Below are positions 45,975 to 57,259 of a stretch of 64,000 nucleotides of DNA, in pieces. Made by a program: the position numbers and the translations under genes. The stretch comes from Adenanthera pavonina (taxonomy: Eukaryota > Streptophyta > Magnoliopsida > Fabales > Fabaceae), in the NCBI GenBank assembly GCA_026686845.1, contig JAIVEN010000006.1, forward strand, positions 31,356,501 to 31,420,500, read 5' to 3'. Numbering within the stretch: position 1 is the stretch's first letter; each line of letters begins with the position of its first letter. The notes under the pieces were generated by a model. It saw only the letters and a list, made by a program, of their open reading frames with translations, was not told the DNA's origin and ran no database searches.

Positions 45975-47854
45975 CTCTTGTAATCACTTAACACTTCAAA
46001 CCATGCACCATAAAAGTGATCCTCCATATTTTCAAGGCAAAAATAATCACTGCTAACTCTAAATCATGAGTAGGGTAATTCTCTTCATAAGGCTTCAGTT
46101 ATCTCAAGGCAAAAGCTATCACTCTCCCTTGTTGCATCAAGACACATCCCATACCCTTTTAAAGAGCATCCATATAAATTATGAATGTCACATGTGGGTT
46201 GGGAATGATTGACATAAGAGTAGATGTCAGATGAACATTTAGCTCTTGAAAGGCTTTTTTACACTTGTCATCCCAGATAAAGGGTCAATCCTTCCATGTT
46301 AATCTCATCAAAGGTATAGCAAGCTCCCTTAATAAACCTCTAGTAGTACCTAGCCAAACCCAAAAAGCTTCGAATTTCTGTCACAGACTGTGACCTTTCC
46401 CTCTTCTACACCACATCCACTTTACTAGGATCCACTGTTACACCATCGGCTGAAATCAAATGCCCCAAAAGCTTTACCTTCTTTAACCAGAATTCATATT
46501 TACTTCACTTAGAGTACAATTGGTGATCCTTTAACACTTGTGAAGCTGTATGAAGTTGTTGCTTATGCTCCTCTTCACTCTTAGAGTAAATTAGCATGTC
46601 ATTGATAAACACCACCACAAACTTGTCCAAGTATGGCCAAAATATCTAGTTCATATAGTCCATGAAAACGGCAAGGGCATTGGTCAGCTCAAAGGGCATC
46701 ACAAGAAATTTATAGTACCCATACCAAGTCTGGAAAGATATCTTAGGCACGTCACGTGCACTCTAAGTTGATGATATTTGAACCTCAAATCAATCTTAAA
46801 GAACACAGATACACTAGCCAATCGGTCAATCAAACCATTAATATGCAGCAATGGATACTTGTTCTTAATCGTCATATAATTAATCTTCTAATAATCAATG
46901 TATAACCAAAGACTTCCATCCTTCTTAACAAACGACACTGGGGCTCCCTAAGGCGAGACACTAGATCAAATGAAGCCCTTTTCCAACAACTCTTCAATCT
47001 ACTTATTGAGTCCTACTTATTCTATGGGTGACATTTGATAAAGACCTTTAAAAATAGGGCCAGTACTAAGGACCAGATCAATAGAAAACTTCAATTCTCT
47101 CTCCGGCGGCAACCTAGAAATTTCCTTAGCAAACACCTTAGCATAGTCACAAACAACTAGGATATCCTCCAGTCCTTCCTCCACTTCTGCTTATACTGAA
47201 AAGAACACCAAAAACCCTTGGCATCCATTGCATAGACTCTTCTCTGCCTATGTGTAAGAAAGGTCAAGACTTGCTCCACCATCCCAAGAACCAAGAATAT
47301 TCATTGGCAAGGATACCGTCTTCTTAGCACAATCCATAATAGCATTATTGGCCTCTAACCAATCCATATCGATGATGACATCAATCTCTCTCAACAGCAG
47401 GTAGATCAAGTCCAAGGTGGTGCTTTGATTTTCAAAGTGCATAACACAGTTTAGACATGCCTAGTAGTCCTTACAAAGACTCCCATAAGTGTTGAGATGG
47501 ACAGTTCAAAAGGCAACTTAATGGCCACCATGCCCAACCTCTGAGCATAATCAAATGAAATGAAAGAATGCGATGTACCGGAATCGAATAATGCAAGAAT
47601 AGTAAATCCATTAAGTTTCAAAATACCTCAAATCATATTTGGTGCTTTATCCACCTCTTGTTGTGAGATGGCAAAGACCCTTCCTAGTATTGTTGGCTTC
47701 TTTGCAGAACCTTCTTTTTTCAAGGTAGTGCATCCATAAGAAATATGCCCTAGCTTCCCACAATTGTAGTATATCATATAGGGGCGATGCTCCATGGCGC
47801 ATTTTGCACTTCTTACAAGGTGTTGGGGTGCTCATGGAACTAGGTTGTGCTGGG
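45975..47854 (-). pseudogene. Chromovirus zinc knuckle, protease and reverse transcriptase, decayed
   Basis: On the minus strand from 47,854 leftward: a decayed CCHC knuckle start (CKKCKMRHGA, about 47,800); protease region DVIIDMDWLEANNAIMDC at about 47,310-47,375; and reverse transcriptase NKYPLLHINGLIDRLASVSV followed by FFKIDLRFKYHQL (about 46,755-46,900), where active families read FSKIDLRSGYHQ. The catalytic box reads FINDMLIYS (about 46,600-46,630), so the first Asp of the usual F/Y-x-D-D pair is Asn. Stops are frequent. It continues to gag at 61,390 across a family C LTR and the copia element. Confidence 0.8.
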
Positions 47855-50282
47855 TGTAACACCTTACCTTTATACCTTATTTTTCATGTATTAGACCTTA
47901 TTTATAGTCCATTTACTTATGTTTATAAGCTTAAATCACTTAAAAGACTAAAATAGAAAATTTTCATTTTCGATGGTACTATTCATTTGGTATTATCATT
48001 TTACCGACTGAATTTTGAAAAATGATAACTAATTTTAGAAAAATTATATAAGAGTGATTCAATCTTTAAAAATAGCTTGAAATCTTATCTACATGGAAAA
48101 AATAAGAAATAGAGCTTTGAACTTGCCATTTTATATAGTAAGTTCCACAAAGTTTACTGTTTATTTGGTCATTTCTCTATTTTTTAGTTTTCTGATACCA
48201 ATTTTGAAAATTCACAAGAAATCATATACTTATCCAATTTAGGTGCTCTTTCATTCTTTAGAAATCTTATTTTGTCTGCTTTTACTCTATTTCAATCAAA
48301 CAGTATTTACTTTAGTGTCAGGGTTTCAAAATGAGTATTTACATCCATAAACTTGACAAAATAAATTCCATACCATATTTACATCACCATTTCTTGTTCT
48401 AAATTTCGATCAAACATCATGTGGAACTTAAAGGGACATAATGACTTCAAGCTACAGATTTAAAAGAACACACATAAATTTACATAAAAGTTCAAAATAA
48501 AAGATCAAGGCTAAAAGTACTAATTTAGTCATCAATTTCTTCTTCCTATCCTTGGTCATTCTTTTTACCCTTGCCATGACTTGATCCTAGCCATCTTAAT
48601 AATATGGAATGGTAAGATTCATAGAATCCCAGTAGCAATATCAATTTATGCATACATGTTATCCAATATGTCATAAAATTATCAAGTAATCATTTTAGAA
48701 CATATTAAACCAGATTATTTCATAAAACTTTTGGCAGAGTTTCCCCTTAGATAGTAGACATCCCAGGATCAAAACCCTTACATTTTTCAGCCAAAACAAT
48801 TACCTATCCTAACAATATGGAAAATCAAATATTATCATGAAACATCATAAGATAACATAATACAATAAATAGAAAATTGCTACCTTAGTGATTCTTTTTG
48901 CATTCCTTCTTGGTTTTACTTCTTTCAAGGACTTCTTTAGGCTTTCTCACACCTAAATACATCATCAAACATTTAATTAAACCACTAATTCTAGGGTTTG
49001 ACTTATAAAATACCATGAAACCCTAAAAATTACATATACTTTATCTCAGCCTTTTTCTTGATTCTAATACTTATCTGTAAGTAAATCAACCATAAAGAAT
49101 CTATTTTTGTCACTATTTTCATGGAATTCCCACTACTTCCTTGACTTCTCTTATGCTAAAATCCACTTCAAAGGAGGCAGAAAAGAATTTTCATGCAATT
49201 TGCTTCAATCTCTTGCAAAACTTTACTTTCTTAACTAGTTCATGCTTTCTATCAAGGTTTTTTGCATGAAAACTCAATCCCTTCACTTCCCCATACTTAG
49301 CCAAAATTAACTCTTGAGAAGGAGGGGAGGGAACTTAATGTAACCATGCCAAAACACTTGAAAAACTAGCTTGAAGACATAAAGAAACTTACTTGAAACT
49401 TGAACCTTTATTTTTCAAGCTTTCCTCTCTCTATTTCTCCTCTTTTTCTCATGTCACTTTCCTTCTTTCTTGTGCAAATTTTTTATTTCTCTCTTCCTTT
49501 TATGCAGCACACTAGGTTGGGTTAGGAGGGAGCCAAAGTAAATATCCAAACTTGCAAAATTACTTCCCAAAATCTACTTTACACTTGGTTGGTTTTTGTT
49601 AATTACTTCCTAGGGTTTTCTTCCTAAAAATAATAAAATATTCCAATTCTCCATGTGTAGTAAAAGTAATGCCATTTAGGGGGTACATGTGTCCAAAATA
49701 TTGCATATTTCCATATTCCAGATATATCATGTACTAGTTACTTTTTACTTGGATTGTTAAAGGTACATTTTGCAATATTTTAATACTATTTGTACTTTAT
49801 TCCATATAAGAAATGAAGTATATTAGGATCTGTATATAACTCAATTTCTATCTCAAACAGTGTCTTATGTGGGACCCACTAACTTTTCTTTTTTACTTTT
49901 TCAATATTGTGGGGTTCACAATACTTTTTACTTTAATAGTATAATTTTTTAACACTTTTGGCAATCAATTTATTTCAAAATTGATCTCTTTGGACATAAT
50001 ATACTATTTCATTAGGTCCCACGATATAAGCTTTAGTTTGACTATAATATTGCATATTTATGAAAATACCCATGGATGGACTAAATACAATTTTTTTAGA
50101 GACTAAACTACAAATAATTTTTCTTCCAAGGACTAAATTGCAATCTTGTGTTATTCATACCCCTGGCTTGAAAAATGACTTTTTTATCCTTTTCCTCATC
50201 CATATCATGCATTTCAAGCTATTTATCATATTTTCATGCTATAATATCATATTTTATACATAATATCCATAAAATAGAGGAT
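47855..50282 (-). mobile_element. LTR of gypsy family C, inverted, host of the copia insertion
   Basis: The + strand start TGTAACACCTTACC reversed gives a GGTGTTACA end. The interior is the reverse of other family C LTRs (GATGGTACTATTCATTTGGT; ATCCATTTTTGAGG-type blocks). The other end is split by the copia element: ATAGAGGATGTTAC meets the copia at 50,283, and a few bases resume after 61,384. No matching duplication was found in the chromovirus flanks (CTGGG or CCATA), so the outer edge near 61,390 is soft. Confidence 0.7.
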
Positions 50283-50287
50283 GTTAC
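50283..50287. repeat. Target-site duplication GTTAC, left
   Basis: Identical to 61,385-61,389; marks the copia insertion. Confidence 0.9.
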
Positions 50288-51912
50288 TGTTGAATCTAGA
50301 GTTTTGATGATTCCAAACCAACATTCAAGAGCTTGGAATGAAGATATCAAAGGAGCTCAAAATGGTTCAAGTGAAGAAGTTCTGAGTAATCTGTGCAAAA
50401 TTTGTTGTAGGATTATTAGTTATGTTTAACTATGGGTAAAAGACTTTGATCTTATGAAAAGATGTTTTAAAAGCTTGATTTTATGTTAAATCATGAAATC
50501 TTTGAAAAATACCCACCAACAGATGAAGTTTGAAAAGCTTACATTGAACTGTTATGTTGGAAATTTGAACTTTGACTTTGAAAATTCGAATTTTGAGCTA
50601 AAACTGAATAAGTCTGAAGAGATGCTTCTCTGACAGATAAATTTTGATTCTCCAAAATTTGAATTTTCATAAGTGTCTGAAAGAAGCTTTTGAGCAACAG
50701 ACGAACTTTGAGTTTTGAACATTCAAATTTCAGACAAAATGAAACTTATGAAAATTGAAGATATGTGTCTGAAACAATGTTAAAGTTTATCTGAAATCAA
50801 GATTATATTGAGTTTCAAAATTGCTCACTGACAGACGAACTTTGAACATGAAAATTTGAATTTCAGAAGCTAAAGTTGAGTCTGTTGAAATGATATAATG
50901 ACATACGAAGGACAGTGTTTACAAATTCGAATGTTGAAGTGAATCTGAAAAGAGGTCTCTCTGACAGACGAACTTCACTCTTTTAAAATTCGAATTTCGA
51001 AAGAAAATGAATTTTGGAGTTCCAAAATTTGAATTTCAAGGGCACTGTAGCAAATTGAAAATACTGTTCACACTTAACAAAAAAACTTTCTTCTTGAAAA
51101 TTTGTATGTCACTACATGGAAACATTCTCCCAGTTTCAAAATTCGAATTTCACTTCATGAACAGACGAACTTCAGCATTTCAACGTTGGAAGCTTTAACC
51201 TTCGGTTCCTTGGAAATTCATCTGTTGACCAACCGAAATTCGAATTTTAGTAAGTCAGAAGCATTAAATGCGGTTGGTTAATGAATAGTTTTTCAGTGTA
51301 ACCGTTGGATAACTTCCCCAACGGATATATTTTGTCTCTAACGAATAGTTGGGACCTAAATCTATAAATACAACATCATTTAAAGTTGTGGGTAACGAAT
51401 CAAACTTTGTATATACTGAAATTCTGCCAAATTTTCTACTCAAAGACTTTTACCCTCTTACTTCAATACTTGTACTTCAACTTTCATATTCACTTTGTTC
51501 AAGAGAGTTTCATCTGTGTAAACAATCTAATTTTTATCTGGAAGATAAATTTTCTTGTGAGGAGATATTACAAGGGATTGTAAAGCACTTTGTGAAAGTG
51601 CGGAAAGAGACTGAGTGAGCTCTAGAAAACAGAGTACTGACGTTGTACTGTGGCAATTGCAAGAAGCCCGTTGAATTCTTGCTGAATAGTAGAAAATCTC
51701 AAGTGTGTCTTGGGGACCGGACGTAGGTCAAGTGGAGAGACCGAATCAGGATAAATATCAAAGTTTTTCTTCTCTCTATCACTATTCTTTTATCTTACTA
51801 CTTTATACTCTATTTTTCTGTCATACCTTGCTTTCTTCATTGTTCTCACTTTGTGCAGAAAATTTTAATCTTCCCAATTCACCCCCCTCTTGGGAAGTCA
51901 GCCTAACTAATA
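50288..51912 (+). repeat. 5' LTR of the copia element
   Basis: 1,625 bp, TGTTGAATCT to CTAACTAATA. It differs from the 3' LTR by a 36-nt gap near 51,012 and scattered substitutions. It holds many CAGACGAA and TTCGAA motifs (50,580-51,245) and a TATA box. The open reading at 51,349-51,618 is in the transcribed leader, recurs in the 3' LTR and has no domain. Confidence 0.9.
51363..51370 (+). promoter_or_regulatory. LTR TATA box
   Basis: TATAAATA, preserved at 60,835-60,842 in the 3' LTR and 17,304-17,311 in the older solo LTR. It likely drives the genomic RNA; transcription would start about 30 bp downstream. Confidence 0.6.
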
Positions 51913-51914
51913 AG

Positions 51915-51926
51915 TGGTATCAGAGC
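51915..51926 (+). other. Primer-binding site (tRNA-iMet)
   Basis: TGGTATCAGAGC, two bases after the 5' LTR end. Confidence 0.9.
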
Positions 51927-51967
51927 CGGGATTCCTATTCAAAGGATCTCACAGTCCGGGAATTAAA

Positions 51968-52909
51968 ATGGTTGGGTTTGGAGAAAGCATATTACCAGAA
52001 GGGAACAATACAAATAGACCACCTGGCTTCAGTGGATAGCACTATGGTTACTGGAAGATGAGAATGCAAATCTATCTCCAGTCAATCGATCTGGACATCT
52101 GGTCAGTCATTCAGAAGGGAGACTTTTTCCCAATGGCTTTAGAAGATGATGAAAAGTACAGAGAAAAGCCAGAAGCTGAGTGGAATGAGGAAGACATAAG
52201 GAGAGTCTTATTGAACTTCAAGGCAAAACATTGTTTAGTCAATGCCTTGAATCAAGACGAATTCTACAAAGTCTCACAATACTCCACTGCCAAGGAAATG
52301 TGGGACACCCTGCAGATTACTCATGAAGGAACAACTGGAGTTAGGGAAAATAAACTGAATACCTGCATTGGAGAATACGAGAGCTTCAGAATGGCTGAAG
52401 GTGAAACTTTAAAAGAGCTACAAAAGAGATTGACTCTCATTGTGAATCAACTAAAGAGCCTGGGAAAGGAATACACTCAAACAGAGAAAGTCAGAAAGAT
52501 CCTCAGAGCTCTCCCTCTGGAATGGCAGCCCAAGGTAACAGCAATAGAGGAAGCCAGAGGAGAATCAAAGGCCTTTGTCACAGCTCTATTCGGCAGCCTT
52601 GAGGAATATGAAGGAAAAATGAAAGCTCTCAAGGAGGCTAGACAAGAGAGAAAGAAGAAAGGTCTTGCTCTCAAAACTGCTGAAGAAAAGGAAGAAGAAT
52701 CTGACGATGGAGATGAGCTGGATGAAGAAACTTTGGCTATGATGGTCAAAAAATTCGGAAGATTCTACAGCAAGAAGAGAAACAAGAAAATCTTCAAGAG
52801 AGGAGTAGCTGGAGACGGCAAGAAAGAAGCAAAAGAGCCTGTGACTTGCTATGAGTGCAAAAAGCAGGGACACATCAAATGGAATTGTCCACAATTCCTC
52901 AAGAAGTAA
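51968..52909 (+). pseudogene. Copia gag (capsid/nucleocapsid) with premature stop
   Basis: The natural start is likely ATG 51,968 (reads MVGFGESILPEG). An in-frame TAG at 52,037-52,039 interrupts an FSG-HYGYWK motif, and the frame reopens (first Met 52,058) for 283 codons. The N-terminal UBN2/retro-gag fold is visible (WSVIQKGDF, then a KEMWDTL helix, GETLKELQKR, and an RALPLEWQPKV block). A charged Glu/Lys region follows. The CCHC knuckle CYECKKQGHIKWNC lies near the C-terminus. TAA at 52,907 and TAG at 52,988 stop the frame, which then continues to the 53,030 segment, so gag and protease were once one reading frame. It would assemble virus-like particles and package RNA. Confidence 0.85.
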
Positions 52910-53029
52910 GAGAAAGAAAAGAAAGCTGCTGACAAAGGTAAGAAGAAGAAAGCCTACATCTCATCAATATGGGGCAACAACTCAGATTAGGAAGAAGATG
53001 AAGAAGATGAAATAGCCAACATATGTCTA

Positions 53030-53506
53030 ATGGCACTTGCCTCTGAAGAAACTGAAATTCCATGTAGCAGTGATCAAGAAGAAGAGGTATATGAATCTGA
53101 ACCTTCCTATTCTGAATTACTGGATGCATTTCATGAGCTACATGATGAGTTTGTCAAAGTTGCTAAAGAACTGAAACTAGCTAAGAAAAAGATTAACAAA
53201 CTAGAATCTCAAACCAACATCTCTGAAATTGCTCCTCTACCTATTGCTGAATCTGTCTGCTGTAAATCATACACTGATCTAAAGCAAACCAATGAATATT
53301 TAGTGAAAAGTATGTTTAGGCTTACTAGAGGAAAAGATATGTTGTTTGCTTTAATGGGGAGCCAAAGAATATCACAAGGAAAAGTTGGACTTGTCTATGA
53401 TCCATGTGCTGTTAAAGAAAAGATTAGGAAGAAAAATCAGAATGTATACATGAGACATTTTATGCATGCTGATAGAAATAGAAAGAAAGATCATATGTCA
53501 CATTAG
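53030..53506 (+). pseudogene. Gag C-terminal acidic/coiled-coil tail
   Basis: In frame with gag after two stops. An acidic stretch (SSDQEEEVYESE) is followed by a heptad-like charged helix (ELHDEFVKVAKELKLAKKKINKLE) of the type found in long SIRE-type Gag tails. Ends in TAG at 53,504. After it, 53,507-53,770 looks like further tail and linker in shifted frames. Confidence 0.6.
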
Positions 53507-53770
53507 ATTGAATCATATAATCAACCAAGGCATGCAAAACAAAAATATTATCTGCATTGTTTTCTTCCTACCTCTCAATCTAGCAGTCCCTTTACCACCT
53601 GTCATTTCTATAACAAAAAGGGACATATTTCCAGTTCTTGTGCTATAAAGAAAAATGGACTTGACTGGAAGGTTAAATGGGTTCCCAAAGGTACATCTGT
53701 ATCTAGGGAAAACACTACTGACAGAAAAGGACCCAAGCAGATTTGGGTACCTAGGAAGAAAACTTGAACT

Positions 53771-54157
53771 TTGTATTGCAGGTCTATCTCAAAGCTAAAA
53801 AGAAACAACAAATGGTACATAGACAGTGCCTGGTCAAGTCACATGACTGGTGACAAGGAGAAGTTCATCACCCTTAGAGATAAGAAAGGAGGAAAGGTGA
53901 CCTTTGGAGGTGATCAGTATGGCAGAACAATTGGCATTGACATTGTGGGCAAGAATCCTGAAACATCCATTGAAGAGGTGTTGTTTGTGATAGGCCTCAA
54001 CCACAATCTGCTGAGTGTGAGCCAAACATGTGACAAAGGAAATTGGGTGCTATTTGACCCAAAATTCTGCCTAGTCATCAGAAAAAGTGATCACAAAGTA
54101 ATCCTAAAAGCTCAAAGGGATGGTAACTATCTCAAGTGTTTTTGGCTGATGCAGTAA
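53771..54157 (+). pseudogene. Copia protease and pre-integrase start, active site altered
   Basis: Reads NNKWYIDSAWSSHMTGDKEK, the aspartic protease block of Ty1/copia Pol, in which the D-S-G triad reads D-S-A. Then GIDIVGKNPETSIEEVLFV and a GLNHNLLSVSQTCDKG helix typical of the same domain, followed by the start of the pre-integrase region (KAQRDGNYLKC). It stops just after a deletion junction near 54,140. The same frame as gag is kept. It would normally mature Gag-Pol, but the D-S-A site makes activity doubtful. Confidence 0.8.
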
Positions 54158-54570
54158 ATACAGCAAACTACATCATAAATAGAGCATACATCAGATCAGT
54201 CCTTGGGAAGACTCCATACGAGCTGTACAAGGGAAGAAAGCCAAATCTGTCACATCTTCATGTGTTCAGGTGCAAATGCTTCATTAACAACAATGGGAAA
54301 GAAAATCTGGGTAAGTTTGATCCCAAATCCGATGAAGGTATATTTCTGGGCTATTCTAGTAGGAGTAAAGCATATAGAGTTTTTAATAAAAAGTCTTCAT
54401 TAGTAGAAGAATCTGTGCATGTAGTATTCATTGAAAATGAAACTGTTTCAAAACATGTCACTGGTAAGGATGATCTTATTCCAAACTTTAAGGATTTAAA
54501 TCTTTCTGATGAAAGTAAAATTAAACCTCCAAAGACATCTGAATCTATTAACATAGAGGAAGATATTTAA
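54136..54570 (+). pseudogene. Copia integrase C-terminal part, core deleted
   Basis: Opens at the end of the integrase core, LADAVNTANYIINRAY, then TPYELYKGRKPNLSHLHVFRC, then the GYSSRSKAYRVFNKKS block. The zinc-binding HHCC region and D,D,35-E catalytic core are missing: the protease reading meets this one within about 20 bp. By family comparison some 250-300 residues are lost. A 54,571-54,842 segment in shifted frames, with a TAG at 54,834 in an N-Q-V-x-D-L motif (usually Trp), leads into RT. Confidence 0.8.
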
Positions 54571-54842
54571 GAGAGAGATTTTGAAGAAGAAAATAATGAA
54601 AAAATGTCTCAAGAACTCCTAGAGCTTGGAGATATCAAAGAAATCATCCTGTTAATCAAGTGATAGGGAATGTTCAAGAGAGAGTTAGAACCAGAAAATA
54701 GTTAAGGGATCAAATGATTAATTGTGCATTCATCTCACAAATTGAACCTAAATGTACTGAGGAAGCCTTAACTGATGAGTACTGGATTCTAGCTATGCAG
54801 GATGAATTAAATCAGTTTGAAAGAAATCAAGTCTAGGATTTA

Positions 54843-56276
54843 GTGCCTAGACCCAAAAATCATCCTGTCATAGGTACCAAATGGGTTTTTAGAAATAAAC
54901 TTGATGAATCAGGATCAATCATCAGAAACAAAGCTAGACTGGTTGCTAAAGGATATAATCAAGAAGAGGGTATTGATTTTGAGGAAATCTTTACTCCAGT
55001 AGCTAGATTAGAAGCAATTAGAATTCTATTAGTATATGCATGCATGAAAAATATTTTGTTATATCAAATGGATGTAAAGAGTACTTTTCTGAATGGATAT
55101 ATCATGGAAGAAGTTTATGTAGATCAACCTCCAAGTTTTGAGGATTCTACAAAACCAAACCATATGTATAAACTGAAGAAAGCCCTTTACGGTTTGATGC
55201 AAGCCCCTAGAGCATGGTATGAGAGGTTAAGTAATTTTCTAACTGAAAAGGGATTTAACAGAGGAAAAGTAGATACAACTTTGTTCACTAAGAAAGAAAA
55301 TAAAGATTTACTTATTGTTCAAATCTATGTTGATGATATTATATTTGGTGCTACTAATGAATCTCTTTGTAAAAATTTTTCTAAGTTAATGCAGGGGGAA
55401 TTTGAAATATCTATGATGGGTGAACTCAACTTCTTCCTTGGATTGCAAATCAGACAGCGTGATGATGGTATCTTTCTCAATCAATCCAAGTATCTGAAAG
55501 AGCTGTTAAAAAACTTTGGAATGGAAAATGCCAAGCCAATGGGGACACCTATGGCTACTGCAACCAAACTGGATATGGATGAAAAGGGGAAATTGATTGA
55601 CATAACTCAATACAGAAGAATGATTGGATCCCTACTGTACTTAACTGCCAGCAGACCTGACATTATGTTCAGTGTCTGTATGTGTGCAAGATTCCAATCA
55701 TGTCCCAAAGAAACCCATGCAACTGCTGTGAAGCGAATCTTTAGATATCTTATTGGAACATCACAGATGGGTCTTTGGTATCCAAAGGGCAATGGAGAAG
55801 ATCTCAAAGGATACACTGATGCTCATTTTGCAGGATCCAAAACTAACAGAAAAAGCACAAGTGAAACTTGTCAGTTTCTTGGAGGATCCTTGGTTTCATG
55901 GTTTAGAAAAAAGCAGAACAGTATGGCCTTATCTACAGCAGAAGCTGAGTATGTTGCAGCTGGAAGCTGTTGTGCCCAAATCATCTGGATGAAACAGCAG
56001 CTTGAAGATCTTGAGGTTGAGTTGAAGGAAATACCAATAATGTGTGACAACCAAAGTGCCATTAATATCACAAAGAATCCTGTCATGCATTCAAGGACAA
56101 AACATATTGAAGTTAGGCACCACTTTATAAGGGATTGTGTTCTGAAAGGGGGAATTAGATTGGAATACATCCCCACAGAAGATCAAGTTGCTGACATTCT
56201 CACAAAGCCTCTATCAGAAGACAGACATTGCAAAATCAGGAGAGAATTGGGTATGGTAAATCCCAATGAGCTGTAA
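54843..56276 (+). CDS. Copia reverse transcriptase and RNase H (open pol segment)
   Basis: 477 codons, open. RT (RVT_2 type): TKWVFRNKLDESG, ARLVAKGYNQEEGIDF, FTPVARLEAIR, first catalytic Asp in QMDVKSTFLNG (residue 77), a YGLMQAPRAWYERL helix, and YVDD at residues 162-165, all preserved. RNase H: GYTDAHFAGSK, LSTAEAEYVA and CDNQSAI give the acidic residues, although DAH replaces the commoner DAD; then TKHIEVRHHFIRD and the ILTKPL end. The copia stop at 56,274 follows GMVNPNEL. The ATG at 54,843 is only the first Met of an interrupted polyprotein; upstream a TAG at 54,834 breaks it. It is the best preserved enzyme in the window. Confidence 0.85.
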   Translation: MPRPKNHPVIGTKWVFRNKLDESGSIIRNKARLVAKGYNQEEGIDFEEIFTPVARLEAIRILLVYACMKNILLYQMDVKSTFLNGYIMEEVYVDQPPSFEDSTKPNHMYKLKKALYGLMQAPRAWYERLSNFLTEKGFNRGKVDTTLFTKKENKDLLIVQIYVDDIIFGATNESLCKNFSKLMQGEFEISMMGELNFFLGLQIRQRDDGIFLNQSKYLKELLKNFGMENAKPMGTPMATATKLDMDEKGKLIDITQYRRMIGSLLYLTASRPDIMFSVCMCARFQSCPKETHATAVKRIFRYLIGTSQMGLWYPKGNGEDLKGYTDAHFAGSKTNRKSTSETCQFLGGSLVSWFRKKQNSMALSTAEAEYVAAGSCCAQIIWMKQQLEDLEVELKEIPIMCDNQSAINITKNPVMHSRTKHIEVRHHFIRDCVLKGGIRLEYIPTEDQVADILTKPLSEDRHCKIRRELGMVNPNEL

Positions 56277-57259
56277 GTAATTCTTGTGCAATTCTGTTTA
56301 CAGAATTTTCAACTTTAAATTAATTCTAACTTAGCATCGGAATATGTTTAATTTAAGTTGCAGGTGCTCCTCATGAGATTCATTGGCAATAAATCTGAAA
56401 AATGGAGAACAATCAAAGGTGAAGAAAATGGCAAAAATTCTGAGTTTCTGGATCCATTCTGTAAGTTTTTAAAGTTGAAATTCGTATATTGATTATGTGT
56501 TAGACGAATTTCCATGAAAAACTAAGTTTCTGAGGAAGTCAGCATGGTCAACATTCGAATATTGAAAACCCAACAAACGAACTTCGGCCTGTTATTAGAA
56601 GGAACAGTTCTCGGTGATGCCTCGAAATTCGTCTGTTGATCCTTCAAAATTTGAATTTTCAAAAACAAAATTTCAAAGTTATGACTGTCCAACCTGATGA
56701 TTATACTAATGTTTATCTCTTAACATACGAATGTTGGATAACTTTCACAAAGTAGAGAAATTCGAATTTCTGACCTAAAATTCGTCTGTTGAAATATGCT
56801 CCTCAATGTTGAATCTTTGAAAGATGAAGCTTTGTATGCTTAATTCGTCTGTTGTTTGGTGGTTTGTTTGCTGCTTGGTGTTTGCTCTTGAAAATTCGAA
56901 CTTTGTTGGAACAAAGTTCGTCTGTTCATCTTGTGTTATCTTTACCAAGCCTCTGTCAGACGAACTTTCACAAGAAAATTCATCTGTTAGTAAGCTTTGC
57001 TGAACGGTTTAACTTGTAACTGCTCGAAGTTTGAATTTTGACCCTTCAAAATTCGTCTGTCAGACGGTTACATACGTTAAATCTAATGGTTTTCATTTGA
57101 ACAGACGCAACCCTATTCCTATTCTCTCTGAGTCTGTTCTAATCCTCCATTCAATGCTCTTCAATTCTGACCAAAAACCGTCATTTCCCACCATTTAAAC
57201 TTCCTTTTGCATCCTTTAAACCCACTCTCTGCTCCACCCTGCAACATTCATCTGCGAAA
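56277..57259 (+). other. Spacer between pol and the post-pol ORF, rich in LTR-type motifs
   Basis: No ORF. Between about 56,480 and 57,110 are at least eight ATTCGTCTGTTG/CAGACGAA motifs and several TTCGAATTT words, the same words repeated in the LTR. The final 150 bp are pyrimidine-rich, then ATG 57,260. It could be a regulatory leader for the downstream ORF. Confidence 0.6.

Noticed and set aside
51349..51618. 89-codon ORF in the 5' LTR, with a near copy at 60,821-61,090
   Set aside because: It is the transcribed LTR leader after the TATA box; conservation is due to LTR duplication, and no domain is seen.
52477..52894. Minus-strand Ser/Phe-rich readings over gag
   Set aside because: Shadow frames of the Lys/Glu-rich gag.
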